From: Thiohalomonas sp.
GTDB lineage: Bacteria > Pseudomonadota > Gammaproteobacteria > GRL18
Direction of reading: 5' to 3'
Assembly (NCBI GenBank): GCA_023864145.1
Contig: JAIVER010000003.1
Span: 1-19,458 of the forward strand
DNA: 19,458 nt
Under the pieces are notes generated by a model, which worked only from the letters and a program-made list of their open reading frames with translations, was not told the origin of the DNA and did no database searches. The translations under genes and the position numbers were made by a program. Position 1 is the first letter of the stretch, and the number at the start of each line of letters is the position of its first letter. Below, one piece after another: positions 1 through 7,389 of this stretch.

Positions 1-72
1 ATGGGCTGTGAGAGTAATTTGCGTCATTGGATAATTTTGATCTTCTTCTCTATGAAAATCAAGCATTTTCAT
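1..72 (-). CDS. N-terminal fragment of an unidentified leftward gene (cut by window edge)
   Basis: A minus-strand reading frame starts at ATG (70-72) and stays open for 24 codons to the window edge. It begins MKMLDFHREEDQ and continues to MTQITLTAH. A second ATG at 64-66 and a third inside the frame are alternative starts. No good Shine-Dalgarno is visible before the first ATG. A promoter-like pair and an inverted repeat lie just upstream, which fits a real gene start divergent from dciA. The ITLT stretch after a short acidic leader weakly resembles the N-terminus of A-type iron-sulfur carriers (SufA/IscA/HesB), but the fragment is too short to identify. A competing plus-strand frame covers 1-123, so coding status is uncertain. 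Confidence 0.3.
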   Translation of the reverse strand, partial: MKMLDFHREEDQNYPMTQITLTAH

Positions 73-93
73 AGGTCATGGGTATATCAGCCC

Positions 94-120
94 TACACTA
101 TCAAATGTAATACTAGTGTA
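94..120. promoter_or_regulatory. 7-bp inverted repeat, operator-like, in the divergent intergenic region
   Basis: TACACTA (94-100) and TAGTGTA (114-120) are perfect reverse complements separated by 13 bp. They sit between the leftward gene fragment and dciA and overlap the candidate leftward -10. The geometry resembles a dimeric regulator site. The regulator is unknown and chance occurrence is possible. Confidence 0.3.
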
Positions 121-138
121 TGATTATTTAAAGTGCAA
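110..138 (-). promoter_or_regulatory. Candidate leftward promoter for the gene at the left edge
   Basis: On the minus strand, TTGCAC (133-138) is followed after 17 bp by TAGTAT (110-115). These are reasonable matches to the sigma70 -35 and -10 boxes. The start would fall near position 103, about 30 nt before the leftward ATG. Match by eye only. Confidence 0.3.
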
Positions 139-142
139 TCCG

Positions 143-151
143 TGCTATAAT
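143..151 (+). promoter_or_regulatory. Extended -10 promoter element for dciA
   Basis: TGCTATAAT is a perfect extended -10 (TGnTATAAT) on the plus strand. The -35 region (about 124-129, TTATTT) is poor, as is usual when an extended -10 is present. Transcription would start near 158, leaving a leader of about 50 nt before the dciA ATG at 211. Confidence 0.5.
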
Positions 152-210
152 TTTCTAGTTCTTTACCAGCAACAACTATCAATCCAGTTAAACTTTAGAA
201 GCCTGTTTAC

Positions 211-666
211 ATGAAAAAAGTTCTTCAACAATCCTCAGCCAGCCTCGATCGTCTGCTGCAGCACAGCCGCTACCTCGAATACTTATCCAGGCGAGTATTG
301 ACTTATCTTCCTGCAGAATTTGCTGAAAAAATTTCAGTGCTCGGTTTTTCCAATAAAAACAAGCAAAAAAAAGATGATCAATACGCTCTGATCATTGCCA
401 CTATCAGTCCTGCATGGGCGAGTAAGTTACGCTTTTATACACCGACATTAAAACGTTCTCTATGTGCAGAGCCGCAATTCAGCCAGCTAAAAAAAATAGT
501 AATCAGAGTAACTTCTTCAACAACAGCAGTCAAAAAAGACCAAAAAAATCCTGTTTATTCACAAAATTCTGCAACCATTATACAAGATAGTGCAGAACAT
601 ATTGAAAATGATGATTTAAAAGAAGCCTTAATGCGTTTAGCTCACAATGTCGAGAAAGGTCGCTAA
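211..666 (+). CDS. dciA: DciA / DUF721 family protein (replicative helicase loader or operator)
   Basis: The 151-residue protein has the DUF721 pattern: an N-terminal helical segment with LDRLLQHSRYLEYLSRRV and LTYLPAEFAEKI (about residues 12-42), then a small alpha/beta domain with SPAWASKLRFYTPTLKRSL (about 67-85) and a final strand KKIVIRV (about 94-100). The tail after residue 100 is polar, rich in Ser, Asn and Lys, and probably disordered. DciA proteins interact with and help load the replicative helicase DnaB in bacteria that lack DnaC/DnaI. The gene is convergent with lpxC, separated by only 21 bp, as is the Pseudomonas DciA gene. Its own extended -10 promoter lies upstream. The start is set by the only good upstream ATG; the Shine-Dalgarno is weak. 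Family assignment is firm; function is from family knowledge. Confidence 0.85.
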   Translation: MKKVLQQSSASLDRLLQHSRYLEYLSRRVLTYLPAEFAEKISVLGFSNKNKQKKDDQYALIIATISPAWASKLRFYTPTLKRSLCAEPQFSQLKKIVIRVTSSTTAVKKDQKNPVYSQNSATIIQDSAEHIENDDLKEALMRLAHNVEKGR

Positions 667-687
667 ACAACTTGCGTTACAGCGAAT

Positions 688-1599
688 TTACGCCGATACA
701 ATTGACTTCATATAGGAAATTGGAGCCAGTTTTTCATCTTCAAAAATGACTTCTTCCCAGGCTGATTCATCTGCCAGCAATTCACGTAAGATCTTGTTAT
801 TTAAGGCATGTCCAGCCTTATGGCCGCTAAAAGAACCAATCAGACTACTACCTAATAAATAAAGGTCACCAATGGCATCCAGAATTTTATGTTTAACAAA
901 TTCATCTTCATAACGCAAACCATCTTCGTTGAGGACTCGATATTCATCCATTACGATAGCATTATTTAAACTGCCGCCTAATGCCAGGTTATTGGCTCTA
1001 AGCTGTTCGATTTGATTCATAAAACCAAATGTTCTGGCACGGCTGACTTCACGTACAAAGGAAGTAGAAGAAAAGTCCATTTCGGCACTTTGTAAACGCC
1101 CTTGAATAGCAGGATGTTCAAAATCAATAATAAATGACACTTTAAAACCTTCATAAGGCTCAAAGCGCACCCATTTATCACCTTCTTCAACCATTACATT
1201 ACGCTTGATTCGAATAAAACGTTTAGCTGCTGATTGTTCAACAATGCCCGCCGATTGCAGTAAAAAGACAAACGGCCCTGCACTACCATCCATAATAGGT
1301 ACTTCAGGTGCACTTAAATCAATATAAGCGTTATCAATCCCCATACCGGCCATTGCCGATAATAAATGCTCAACCGTCGATATTTTTACACCATCTTTAA
1401 CAAGAGTCGTTGACAAGGTGGTATCACCAACATTCTCAGCCCTCGCAGGTATCTCCATTGGCGTTTCAAGATCAACCCTGCGAAAGATAATACCTGTATT
1501 AACTGGCGCCGGTCTCAGTGTTAAATACACTTTTTCGCCCGAGTGCAAGCCAACACCTGTTGCCTTGATGCTATTTTTTAACGTACGTTGTTTTATCAT
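688..1599 (-). CDS. lpxC: UDP-3-O-acyl-N-acetylglucosamine deacetylase LpxC
   Basis: A zinc-dependent deacetylase that catalyses the committed step of lipid A synthesis, removing acetate from UDP-3-O-acyl-GlcNAc in the cytoplasm. At 303 residues it is full length for the family. The zinc ligands are visible: His78 in STVEHLLSA, and His237 and Asp241 in [14 protein letters not shown]. The general acid/base His264 lies in [10 protein letters not shown], and Glu77 is kept. The N-terminus ([16 protein letters not shown]) is canonical. AGGA lies 9 nt before the ATG. It is the last gene of the leftward cluster, after ftsZ and a 281-bp gap, and is convergent with dciA. No strong terminator is visible in the 21-bp gap between the two stop codons. 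Confidence 0.97.
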   Translation of the reverse strand: MIKQRTLKNSIKATGVGLHSGEKVYLTLRPAPVNTGIIFRRVDLETPMEIPARAENVGDTTLSTTLVKDGVKISTVEHLLSAMAGMGIDNAYIDLSAPEVPIMDGSAGPFVFLLQSAGIVEQSAAKRFIRIKRNVMVEEGDKWVRFEPYEGFKVSFIIDFEHPAIQGRLQSAEMDFSSTSFVREVSRARTFGFMNQIEQLRANNLALGGSLNNAIVMDEYRVLNEDGLRYEDEFVKHKILDAIGDLYLLGSSLIGSFSGHKAGHALNNKILRELLADESAWEEVIFEDEKLAPISYMKSIVSA

Positions 1600-1817
1600 T
1601 TACGCTATTCCTGAGTTGATGATAAAGCCCTCAAACAGCTGATTTTATCATATCAACCAGAATTTTCCTACCTAAGGTTTTCCCTGATATTATGAGTAAT
1701 TAGCCTCTATAGAAAATTTTATTAACTAATTTCTCAGCATAACAGGCTGCCTATAATAGTATTTATTGTTGTTATATTTAGTTCACAGCAGCTGCACTGA
1801 GAGCCATATAACTACAG

Positions 1818-1861
1818 ATCTTGAATAAGCACATCTCTAACTAAGCCATCTCTAAATAACC
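1818..1861. repeat. Short degenerate tandem repeat (about 15 bp, 2-3 copies) between ftsZ and lpxC
   Basis: CATCTCTAACTAAGC (1832-1846) is followed directly by CATCTCTAAATAACC (1847-1861), matching at 12 of 15 positions. A more degenerate third copy, ATCTTGAATAAGC (1818-1830), precedes them. The array sits just downstream of the ftsZ stop. No function is apparent; it looks like slipped-strand duplication. The rest of the 281-bp ftsZ-lpxC gap holds no open gene and no promoter I would call with confidence. Confidence 0.5.
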
Positions 1862-1880
1862 AAAGCTCAAGAGACCAGCT

Positions 1881-3047
1881 TTAGTCATTTTGACGACGTA
1901 AAAAAGCAGGAATATCAAGATATTTTAAATCTTCAGTTTCACCGCCAGTCGTATATTCATCACCTGAAACTTTTTGGGTGATCACAAACTCTTCAACAAT
2001 CGAATTAGTATCAATTGATTGAATGTTTTCTGCTCGTTTTTGCTCAGGCTTGACCAGCTTGATTTCAGGGTTTTCTACTACAACATTGTCCGCTACACCA
2101 ATACCTGTGGCAACAACAGTCACGCACATTTCACCATTCATTTCAGGATCAATTACAGTACCCACTACAACGGTTGCATTGTCGGCAGCAAATTTTTTGA
2201 TTGAATTACCAACATCTTCAAATTCACCAATAGACATATCCATACCAGCAGTCACATTAACCAGAATACCCTTAGCACCTGAAAGATCAACGTCTTCAAG
2301 TAAAGGACTTGAGATTGCACGTTCAGCGGCTTCGATTGCACGATCTTCACCAGTAGCACTACCAGTACCCATCATTGCCATACCCATTTCTGACATCACA
2401 GTACGGACATCAGCGAAATCCACATTAATTAAGCCTGGACGGGTGATCAATTCAGCAATACCCTGAACAGCATTTAGCAACACATTATTTGCTTCTTTAA
2501 ATGCATCCAGCAATGTTGTGCCTTTACCAAGAACAGCCTGAAGCTTTTCATTAGGGATAGTAATTAATGAATCAACATATTCACGTAATTCACCGATACC
2601 CTCTTCTGCCTGTCCCATACGACGTGGACCTTCCCATGGAAAAGGTTTTGTTACCACAGCAACAGTTAAAATACCCATTTCTTTTGCCAGTTCAGCAACA
2701 ATAGGTGCAGCACCAGTGCCTGTACCACCACCCATGCCGGCAGTAATAAATAACATATCAGTACCAGCAATGGCTTCCATAATACGCTCACGATCTTCAA
2801 TTGCCGCTTCACGTCCCACACCTGGATTTGCGCCGGCTCCCAAACCTTTGGTAATTTCATTACCAATTTGTAATACCGTACGGGCTGATGAATGCGCCAA
2901 TGCCTGAGCATCAGTGTTAGCACAGATAAAATCAACACCTTCAATATTACTAATTGCCATGTGTTCAACAGCATTACCACCGCCGCCGCCGACACCCATC
3001 ACCTTAATTACTGCACGATCACTTGAGGTATCCATTAATTCAAACAT
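1881..3047 (-). CDS. ftsZ: Cell division GTPase FtsZ
   Basis: The tubulin homologue that polymerises at midcell into the Z ring. In the longest reading (390 residues from GTG at 3053) the GTP-binding VGGGGGN lies at 21-27, the tubulin signature GGGTGTG at 108-114, and the T7 loop NVDFAD at 210-215 (Asn210, Asp212 and Asp215 needed for GTP hydrolysis). A variable linker follows from about 330. The C-terminal DIPAFLRRQND is the conserved peptide that binds FtsA and ZipA. I prefer ATG at 3045-3047 (388 residues, MFELMDTSS), because AGGAG lies 9 nt upstream of it but only 3 nt from the GTG, and because E. coli FtsZ also begins MFE. A candidate promoter lies in the ftsA-ftsZ gap. ftsA precedes it, as in most dcw clusters. 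Confidence 0.97.
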   Translation of the reverse strand: MFELMDTSSDRAVIKVMGVGGGGGNAVEHMAISNIEGVDFICANTDAQALAHSSARTVLQIGNEITKGLGAGANPGVGREAAIEDRERIMEAIAGTDMLFITAGMGGGTGTGAAPIVAELAKEMGILTVAVVTKPFPWEGPRRMGQAEEGIGELREYVDSLITIPNEKLQAVLGKGTTLLDAFKEANNVLLNAVQGIAELITRPGLINVDFADVRTVMSEMGMAMMGTGSATGEDRAIEAAERAISSPLLEDVDLSGAKGILVNVTAGMDMSIGEFEDVGNSIKKFAADNATVVVGTVIDPEMNGEMCVTVVATGIGVADNVVVENPEIKLVKPEQKRAENIQSIDTNSIVEEFVITQKVSGDEYTTGGETEDLKYLDIPAFLRRQND

Positions 3048-3085
3048 TCCCACTTACTCCTAATTCACGCCAATGAAAAAAACAC

Positions 3086-3113
3086 ATTAAAATAAAAAAT
3101 TCAATCATCCCAA
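3086..3113 (-). promoter_or_regulatory. Candidate ftsZ promoter in the ftsA-ftsZ gap
   Basis: On the minus strand TTGGGA (3108-3113) is followed after 16 bp by TTTAAT (3086-3091), giving 4/6 and 5/6 matches to the sigma70 boxes. Initiation would be near 3079, about 30 nt upstream of the preferred ftsZ ATG. The 122-bp gap is much longer than other junctions in the cluster, consistent with an extra ftsZ promoter. Found by eye, unproven. Confidence 0.35.
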
Positions 3114-3175
3114 CTTACTGCTTATCTGTTAAATATCGTTGAGCATTCATCACAACATTTCCTTACAACAATGAT

Positions 3176-4411
3176 TCAGAAGTTACCCTGAAACCACTTC
3201 TTCATCTTGGCAAAAATTCCAGAAAAGCCTTTGTGTTCTGAGAATTCAAAACCACTCACTTCCTGATTCTGTTTGCCAAATAGTATCAATCCCACACCAG
3301 TTGCATATCGGGGATCTTTAACCATATCATTTAAACCATCCATATCCAGGGGCGTACCAATTCGAACGGGCATATGAAATACTTCTTCTGCCAATTCAAC
3401 CGCTCCTTCCATTTTTGAACTACCTCCGGTTAATACCACACCTGAAGCACAAAATTCTTCTAAGCCACTACGCTGCAACTCATTTTTAATGAGTGTAAAT
3501 AATTCTTCATAACGAGGTTCTATAACCTCCGCAAGCACTTGACGCGCTAAACGTCTTGGTGGTCTATCTCCTACACTTGGCACTTCAATTGTTTCTTCCG
3601 GATTAGTCAATTGACGCAAAGCGCAAGCATATTTAATTTTAATTTCTTCTGCGTATTTAGTCGGTGTTCTCAAAGCCACAGCAATATCATTAGTCACCTG
3701 ATCACCGGCAACAGGAAAAACTCTTGTATGACGAATAGCACCTTTAATTAAGATAGCAACATCTGTAGTGCCACCGCCAATATCAACTAAACAGACCCCT
3801 AACTCTTTTTCATCTTCTGTCAGCACTGAATAACTTGAAGCCAATTGTTCAAGAATGATATCATCCACTTCTAAATCACAACGATGGATACATTTAATAA
3901 TATTTTGTACTGCACTTTCTGCACCCGTCACCATATGCACATCAACTTCTAAACGTATACCTGACATACCAATGGGTTCACAAATACCGTCTTGATCATC
4001 AATTAAAAACTGCTGTGGTAAGACATGTAAAATCTTCTGATCGGTTGAAATTGCCACAGCTCGTGCAGCATCCATAACTCGTTCAAGATCCTCTGCAGTC
4101 ACTTCTTTATCTCTAATGGCAACCATGCCATGTGAATTAAGACTATTAATATGACTGCCGGCAACACCAGCAAAAACAGAATGAATTTCACATCCTGCCA
4201 TTAGTTCAGCTTCTTCAATCGCCCGCTTTATAGATTGAACTGTTGATTCAATATTGATCACAACACCCTTTTTCATTCCACGTGCTGCATGTTTACCCAT
4301 ACCGATAATTTCAACATCAGCATCAATACCCACTTCAGCAACTATTGCAGAAATTTTGGAAGTACCGATATCAAGACCAACAATGAGGCGTTTATCATTT
4401 TGTTTAGTCAT
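3176..4411 (-). CDS. ftsA: Cell division protein FtsA
   Basis: An actin-like ATPase that anchors FtsZ filaments to the inner membrane and recruits later divisome proteins. At 411 residues it is near the usual 420. The phosphate-1 motif GLDIGTSKI is at 12-20, phosphate-2 VDIGGGTTDVAI at 209-220, and the adenosine motif GVVLTGGSSKMEG lies in the C-terminal third. The SHS2/1C subdomain lies between about 84 and 165. The last residues (about 398-411, GIFAKMKKWFQGNF) form the amphipathic membrane-targeting helix. The start ATG lies 7 nt after the ftsQ stop with a short AGG upstream. It is separated from ftsZ by a 122-bp gap. Confidence 0.96.
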   Translation of the reverse strand: MTKQNDKRLIVGLDIGTSKISAIVAEVGIDADVEIIGMGKHAARGMKKGVVINIESTVQSIKRAIEEAELMAGCEIHSVFAGVAGSHINSLNSHGMVAIRDKEVTAEDLERVMDAARAVAISTDQKILHVLPQQFLIDDQDGICEPIGMSGIRLEVDVHMVTGAESAVQNIIKCIHRCDLEVDDIILEQLASSYSVLTEDEKELGVCLVDIGGGTTDVAILIKGAIRHTRVFPVAGDQVTNDIAVALRTPTKYAEEIKIKYACALRQLTNPEETIEVPSVGDRPPRRLARQVLAEVIEPRYEELFTLIKNELQRSGLEEFCASGVVLTGGSSKMEGAVELAEEVFHMPVRIGTPLDMDGLNDMVKDPRYATGVGLILFGKQNQEVSGFEFSEHKGFSGIFAKMKKWFQGNF

Positions 4412-4418
4412 AGCCTAT

Positions 4419-5285
4419 TTATTCCTGTTTACTGCTCTTTTTTGTAAGAGCCTTGTTTTGTAAGGAGTTATCTAAGGAATTAGTTAAAGCCCCAGTTATA
4501 CTTGCTGCTGGTATCCATTTAACACTAAATCCATTTGAGTAACGTAAATCCACTGATTCAACAGAACTCAGATATTGTTTAAGCTGCCCGGAAAAAACAT
4601 TAATAAAACGCTCGAGCTTTTGTATAATTTTCTCTTTGCCTAACTTAAGATCCAAATCATTATTGAGAGAAAGCTTAAGCTTCCAGCTCCTTCGTTCATT
4701 CATACCACACTCTTTAACAGCTAAGCCAAGCTGTTTCAATTTTTTATTAATTTGAACACAGTTTGTTAATACTTTTTCAGCATTACTATTGGTACCCATT
4801 AATAAAGTCATTTGCGCAAATTGTCGTTCTTGTTTATCTGTTAGCACTGGATTAAAAACAATACCATTTTGACTTAATAACTGTGTTTCATCTAAATCAC
4901 TGTTTTTCTCTACTGATAACCAACGAGCGACTGATTTATGCTCAATAATTTTCAGTAGTAGTTTATCCGGCCATACCTTTCTTACTGAAACTGACTTTAC
5001 CCAGGGCAGCTTAGCCAATAAGTCTGCTCTTAACTGCTCAACGTTTAAACTAAAAAAACCACCATTCATCACATTTGCAGTCATTCTTTGTAGTTCTTTA
5101 CTTTTCTGATTTTCCAGCTGGTTTACTAATTCAATTTTTTTAAATGGAAAATTTCCAGGCTTAGTAAGCCAGCTCATAAATAACCAGGATCCTGTTAACA
5201 GTCCCACAAATATCATCAACAAAAGTAACGTTGTCAGTACTTTTATTTTTGTAACGTCTATTGTTTTTTCTTCACTATTTCCCAT
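4419..5285 (-). CDS. ftsQ: Cell division protein FtsQ
   Basis: A bitopic inner-membrane protein that, with FtsL and FtsB, links early and late divisome proteins and controls FtsWI. The 288 residues comprise a short cytoplasmic N-terminus, one transmembrane helix at about 14-40 (VLTTLLLLMIFVGLLTG), a POTRA domain at about 50-118 ending in the typical WVKSVSVRKVWPDKLLLKI, and the FtsQ beta domain with VESVDLRYSNGFSVKW near the end. A basic, Asn/Lys-rich tail follows. The start ATG overlaps the end of ddl by 11 nt, implying translational coupling. FtsQ is poorly conserved in sequence; the call rests on architecture, the POTRA motif and position between ddl and ftsA. Confidence 0.93.
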   Translation of the reverse strand: MGNSEEKTIDVTKIKVLTTLLLLMIFVGLLTGSWLFMSWLTKPGNFPFKKIELVNQLENQKSKELQRMTANVMNGGFFSLNVEQLRADLLAKLPWVKSVSVRKVWPDKLLLKIIEHKSVARWLSVEKNSDLDETQLLSQNGIVFNPVLTDKQERQFAQMTLLMGTNSNAEKVLTNCVQINKKLKQLGLAVKECGMNERRSWKLKLSLNNDLDLKLGKEKIIQKLERFINVFSGQLKQYLSSVESVDLRYSNGFSVKWIPAASITGALTNSLDNSLQNKALTKKSSKQE

Positions 5286-6300
5286 GATTAACAGCAGTTG
5301 CCAGAATCTTAAAAATCAGCTCATCAAATTCAACCCCAGAATTTCTTGCCGCCATCGGTACTAAACTATGATCCGTTAATCCAGGGACGCTATTAATTTC
5401 AATCAACCATGCTTGCCCCTGCTCATCACACATAAAGTCAACACGCCCCCAGCCCTTCGCACCAATACAATCAAAGGCATCAAGTATTAAGCCTTGATAT
5501 TCCTTCTCTAAGGTCTCATCCAAACCACAAGGACAATGATAAATCGTATCATCACTCACATACTTGGCATGAAAATCATAAAAATCTCTAGGTGTTTCCA
5601 GCCTGATCAGAGGTAACACCTGTCCGGCTAAAACCGCACCAGTATATTCTTTACCAACAATCCATTTTTCAATTAATATTTCATCATCGTAGTCTGCTGC
5701 CCTTATTAAAGCATCAAGCAATGATTCCTTATTATCTGCTTTATTCATGCCGATACTGGAACCTTCGTGAGCAGGTTTAACCATTATTGGAAAGCCCAAT
5801 GAATCAGCAACCTGCTCAAGTAATGGATTAATTATTTTTTTATCTTCTGTTAATAGCTGTGATGCTTTAATCAGCTCAAATGGTGCTGTCGGCAGACCAC
5901 GAGCAGACCAGATCAACTTAGTTCTTAATTTATCCATACCAATAGCAGATGCAGCAACATGAGAACCACTATAGGCAATACCCAGAGCTTCTAATACACC
6001 CTGAACAACACCATCTTCACCACCGCGACCATGTAATGCAATAAATGCGATATCGATTTTTTCAGCACTTAATTGCTGACAGACACTGCCGTTCTCAGCA
6101 TTATTTTTAAAACGCAAATCAAGAGCAAAGGCATCAACACCTTTTCTTATCAGTGCATCAAGTGCCGCCTGACCACTTTTTAAAGAAACTCCGCGTTCTG
6201 CTGAATCACCACCCATCAGCACAGCAACCCGTCCAAGGGACTCAGGTGCTATAGGAGCAGCTTGTATAGAATCAGATTGTTTGTTGTCTTTATTTATCAT
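5275..6300 (-). CDS. ddl: D-alanine--D-alanine ligase
   Basis: An ATP-grasp enzyme that joins two D-alanines to give the dipeptide added by MurF. Residues 30-40 GGDSAERGVSL carry the substrate-binding Glu35. LHGRGGEDG is at 89-97, the ATP-binding KPAHEGSSIGM at 175-185, and the metal-binding EINSVPG at 301-307. The omega-loop AKYVSDD keeps Tyr247, the equivalent of E. coli DdlB Tyr216, which favours D-Ala-D-Ala over the D-lactate product of VanA-type ligases. The 341-residue length exceeds E. coli DdlB (306), mainly through a polar N-terminal extension of about 23 residues before GRVAVLMGG; no in-frame alternative start lies close to the domain. The Shine-Dalgarno is weak. It overlaps ftsQ by 11 nt. 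Confidence 0.96.
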   Translation of the reverse strand: MINKDNKQSDSIQAAPIAPESLGRVAVLMGGDSAERGVSLKSGQAALDALIRKGVDAFALDLRFKNNAENGSVCQQLSAEKIDIAFIALHGRGGEDGVVQGVLEALGIAYSGSHVAASAIGMDKLRTKLIWSARGLPTAPFELIKASQLLTEDKKIINPLLEQVADSLGFPIMVKPAHEGSSIGMNKADNKESLLDALIRAADYDDEILIEKWIVGKEYTGAVLAGQVLPLIRLETPRDFYDFHAKYVSDDTIYHCPCGLDETLEKEYQGLILDAFDCIGAKGWGRVDFMCDEQGQAWLIEINSVPGLTDHSLVPMAARNSGVEFDELIFKILATAVNHGK

Positions 6301-6342
6301 TTTTTTCAGTTTAATTAATAGTCAGTTTGCTTAATAGTACGT

Positions 6343-7377
6343 TTAATACTCACCAATAATTCTTACTTCTGTTTCCAATTCTATTTGATGTTTCTTTAAT
6401 ACTGCAACTTTAATTTCTTTAATCAATGCTTCAACATCCTGTGCTTTGGCATCACCTTTGTTAATAATAAAGTTGGCATGCTTTTGTGAAATCTGTGCAC
6501 CATTAATTGTCTTGCCTTTTAAGCCGCAGTATTCAATTAATCGTGCCGCATAGTCATTATCAGGATTTTTAAAAACTGAACCGGCATTAGCCTGTTTAGT
6601 TGGTTGCGTTTCTGCTCGTCTGCTCAATAAACGCTTAATCTCTGCTTTACTTTGTTGTAATCCCTGCTCATCTTTTTCAAAACGAAACTCAGCGCTTAAA
6701 AACCATTCCTGCCTTACCTTATTAACAGCGACTTTATTGACAGGTGCTTTATGGTCATCTTTATTAATCACTTTCTTTTCTGCAACTTTTCGATATTGAA
6801 TACTAAATTCATCCGGCATTCTTGTGATCAATTCACCTTGTTCATTAATCATGGTCACACTCACTACATGCTGCCATGTCTCTCCACCAAAAGCTCCGGC
6901 ATTCATTGCCAGCGCACCACCAATAGTTCCAGGAATACCTGATAAAAACTCCGCGCCATTAAGACCGGAATTAGCGGCCTTTCGAGAAAAAATGGCGCAG
7001 GCTACACCAGCCTGAGCAGTGATCAAACAGGTTGCTGCTTTTTTTGCTAATAGCTCTGTTGTTTGCCCATATTCATCACTACATTTAATATCCAGTTTAT
7101 TCAACACACCATTGGTGTTAATTATCAGCCCTTTTAGACCACCATCTCTCACCAGTAAATTACTGCCTAAGCCAATCCAGTTGAGCGTGGTATTTTCTGG
7201 TAATATTTTTAAAATCGTCTGTAAATCTGTTTCATCTTCTGGTCGATACCAGCACTCTGCACTACCACCAATTCGCCATGTCGTATAACGAGCCAGCGGC
7301 TCATTAAGTTTTAACTGCCCTTGTATTTGCCCTGACTCTTTTGCCTCTGATAATTTTTTTTGCAATAAGGTGGTCAT
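6343..7377 (-). CDS. murB: UDP-N-acetylenolpyruvoylglucosamine reductase MurB
   Basis: An FAD/NADPH enzyme that reduces UDP-GlcNAc-enolpyruvate to UDP-MurNAc. The FAD-binding region shows TTWRIGGSA (32-40) and GLGSNLLVRDGG (69-80). SGIPGTIGGALAMNAGAFGG (146-165) is typical. The catalytic Ser267 lies in NAGSVFKNP, the conserved YR at 195-196, and the catalytic Glu in TEVRIIG near the C-terminus (about 337). At 344 residues it is close to E. coli MurB (342), yet residues about 198-223 form a Lys-rich insertion with an NKV-AVNKV repeat between YR and EWFLSAEFRF. The start lies 12 nt after the murC stop with no clear ribosome site, so coupling to murC is likely. Confidence 0.95.
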   Translation of the reverse strand: MTTLLQKKLSEAKESGQIQGQLKLNEPLARYTTWRIGGSAECWYRPEDETDLQTILKILPENTTLNWIGLGSNLLVRDGGLKGLIINTNGVLNKLDIKCSDEYGQTTELLAKKAATCLITAQAGVACAIFSRKAANSGLNGAEFLSGIPGTIGGALAMNAGAFGGETWQHVVSVTMINEQGELITRMPDEFSIQYRKVAEKKVINKDDHKAPVNKVAVNKVRQEWFLSAEFRFEKDEQGLQQSKAEIKRLLSRRAETQPTKQANAGSVFKNPDNDYAARLIEYCGLKGKTINGAQISQKHANFIINKGDAKAQDVEALIKEIKVAVLKKHQIELETEVRIIGEY

Positions 7378-7389
7378 AATAATGATTGC

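Noticed and set aside
1..123. Plus-strand frame of 40 codons open at the left edge
   Set aside because: No recognisable motif, and it would place a gene end inside a region that looks like a divergent promoter; the minus-strand fragment is preferred, though neither is certain.
667..687. Possible bidirectional terminator between dciA and lpxC
   Set aside because: Only a 4-bp GCGT/ACGC pairing and no U-tract; not a convincing hairpin.
2023..2466. 147-codon plus-strand ORF inside ftsZ
   Set aside because: Antisense shadow of the strongly conserved ftsZ; composition is Ser/Thr/Pro-rich with no recognisable domain and no independent ribosome site.
2666..2995. 109-codon minus-strand ORF in another frame of ftsZ
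   Set aside because: Lies entirely within ftsZ out of frame; the Leu/Val-rich product is an artefact of the GTPase codons.
3115..3150. 11-codon mini-ORF upstream of ftsZ
   Set aside because: Too short to support as a gene; kept only as part of the spacer observation.
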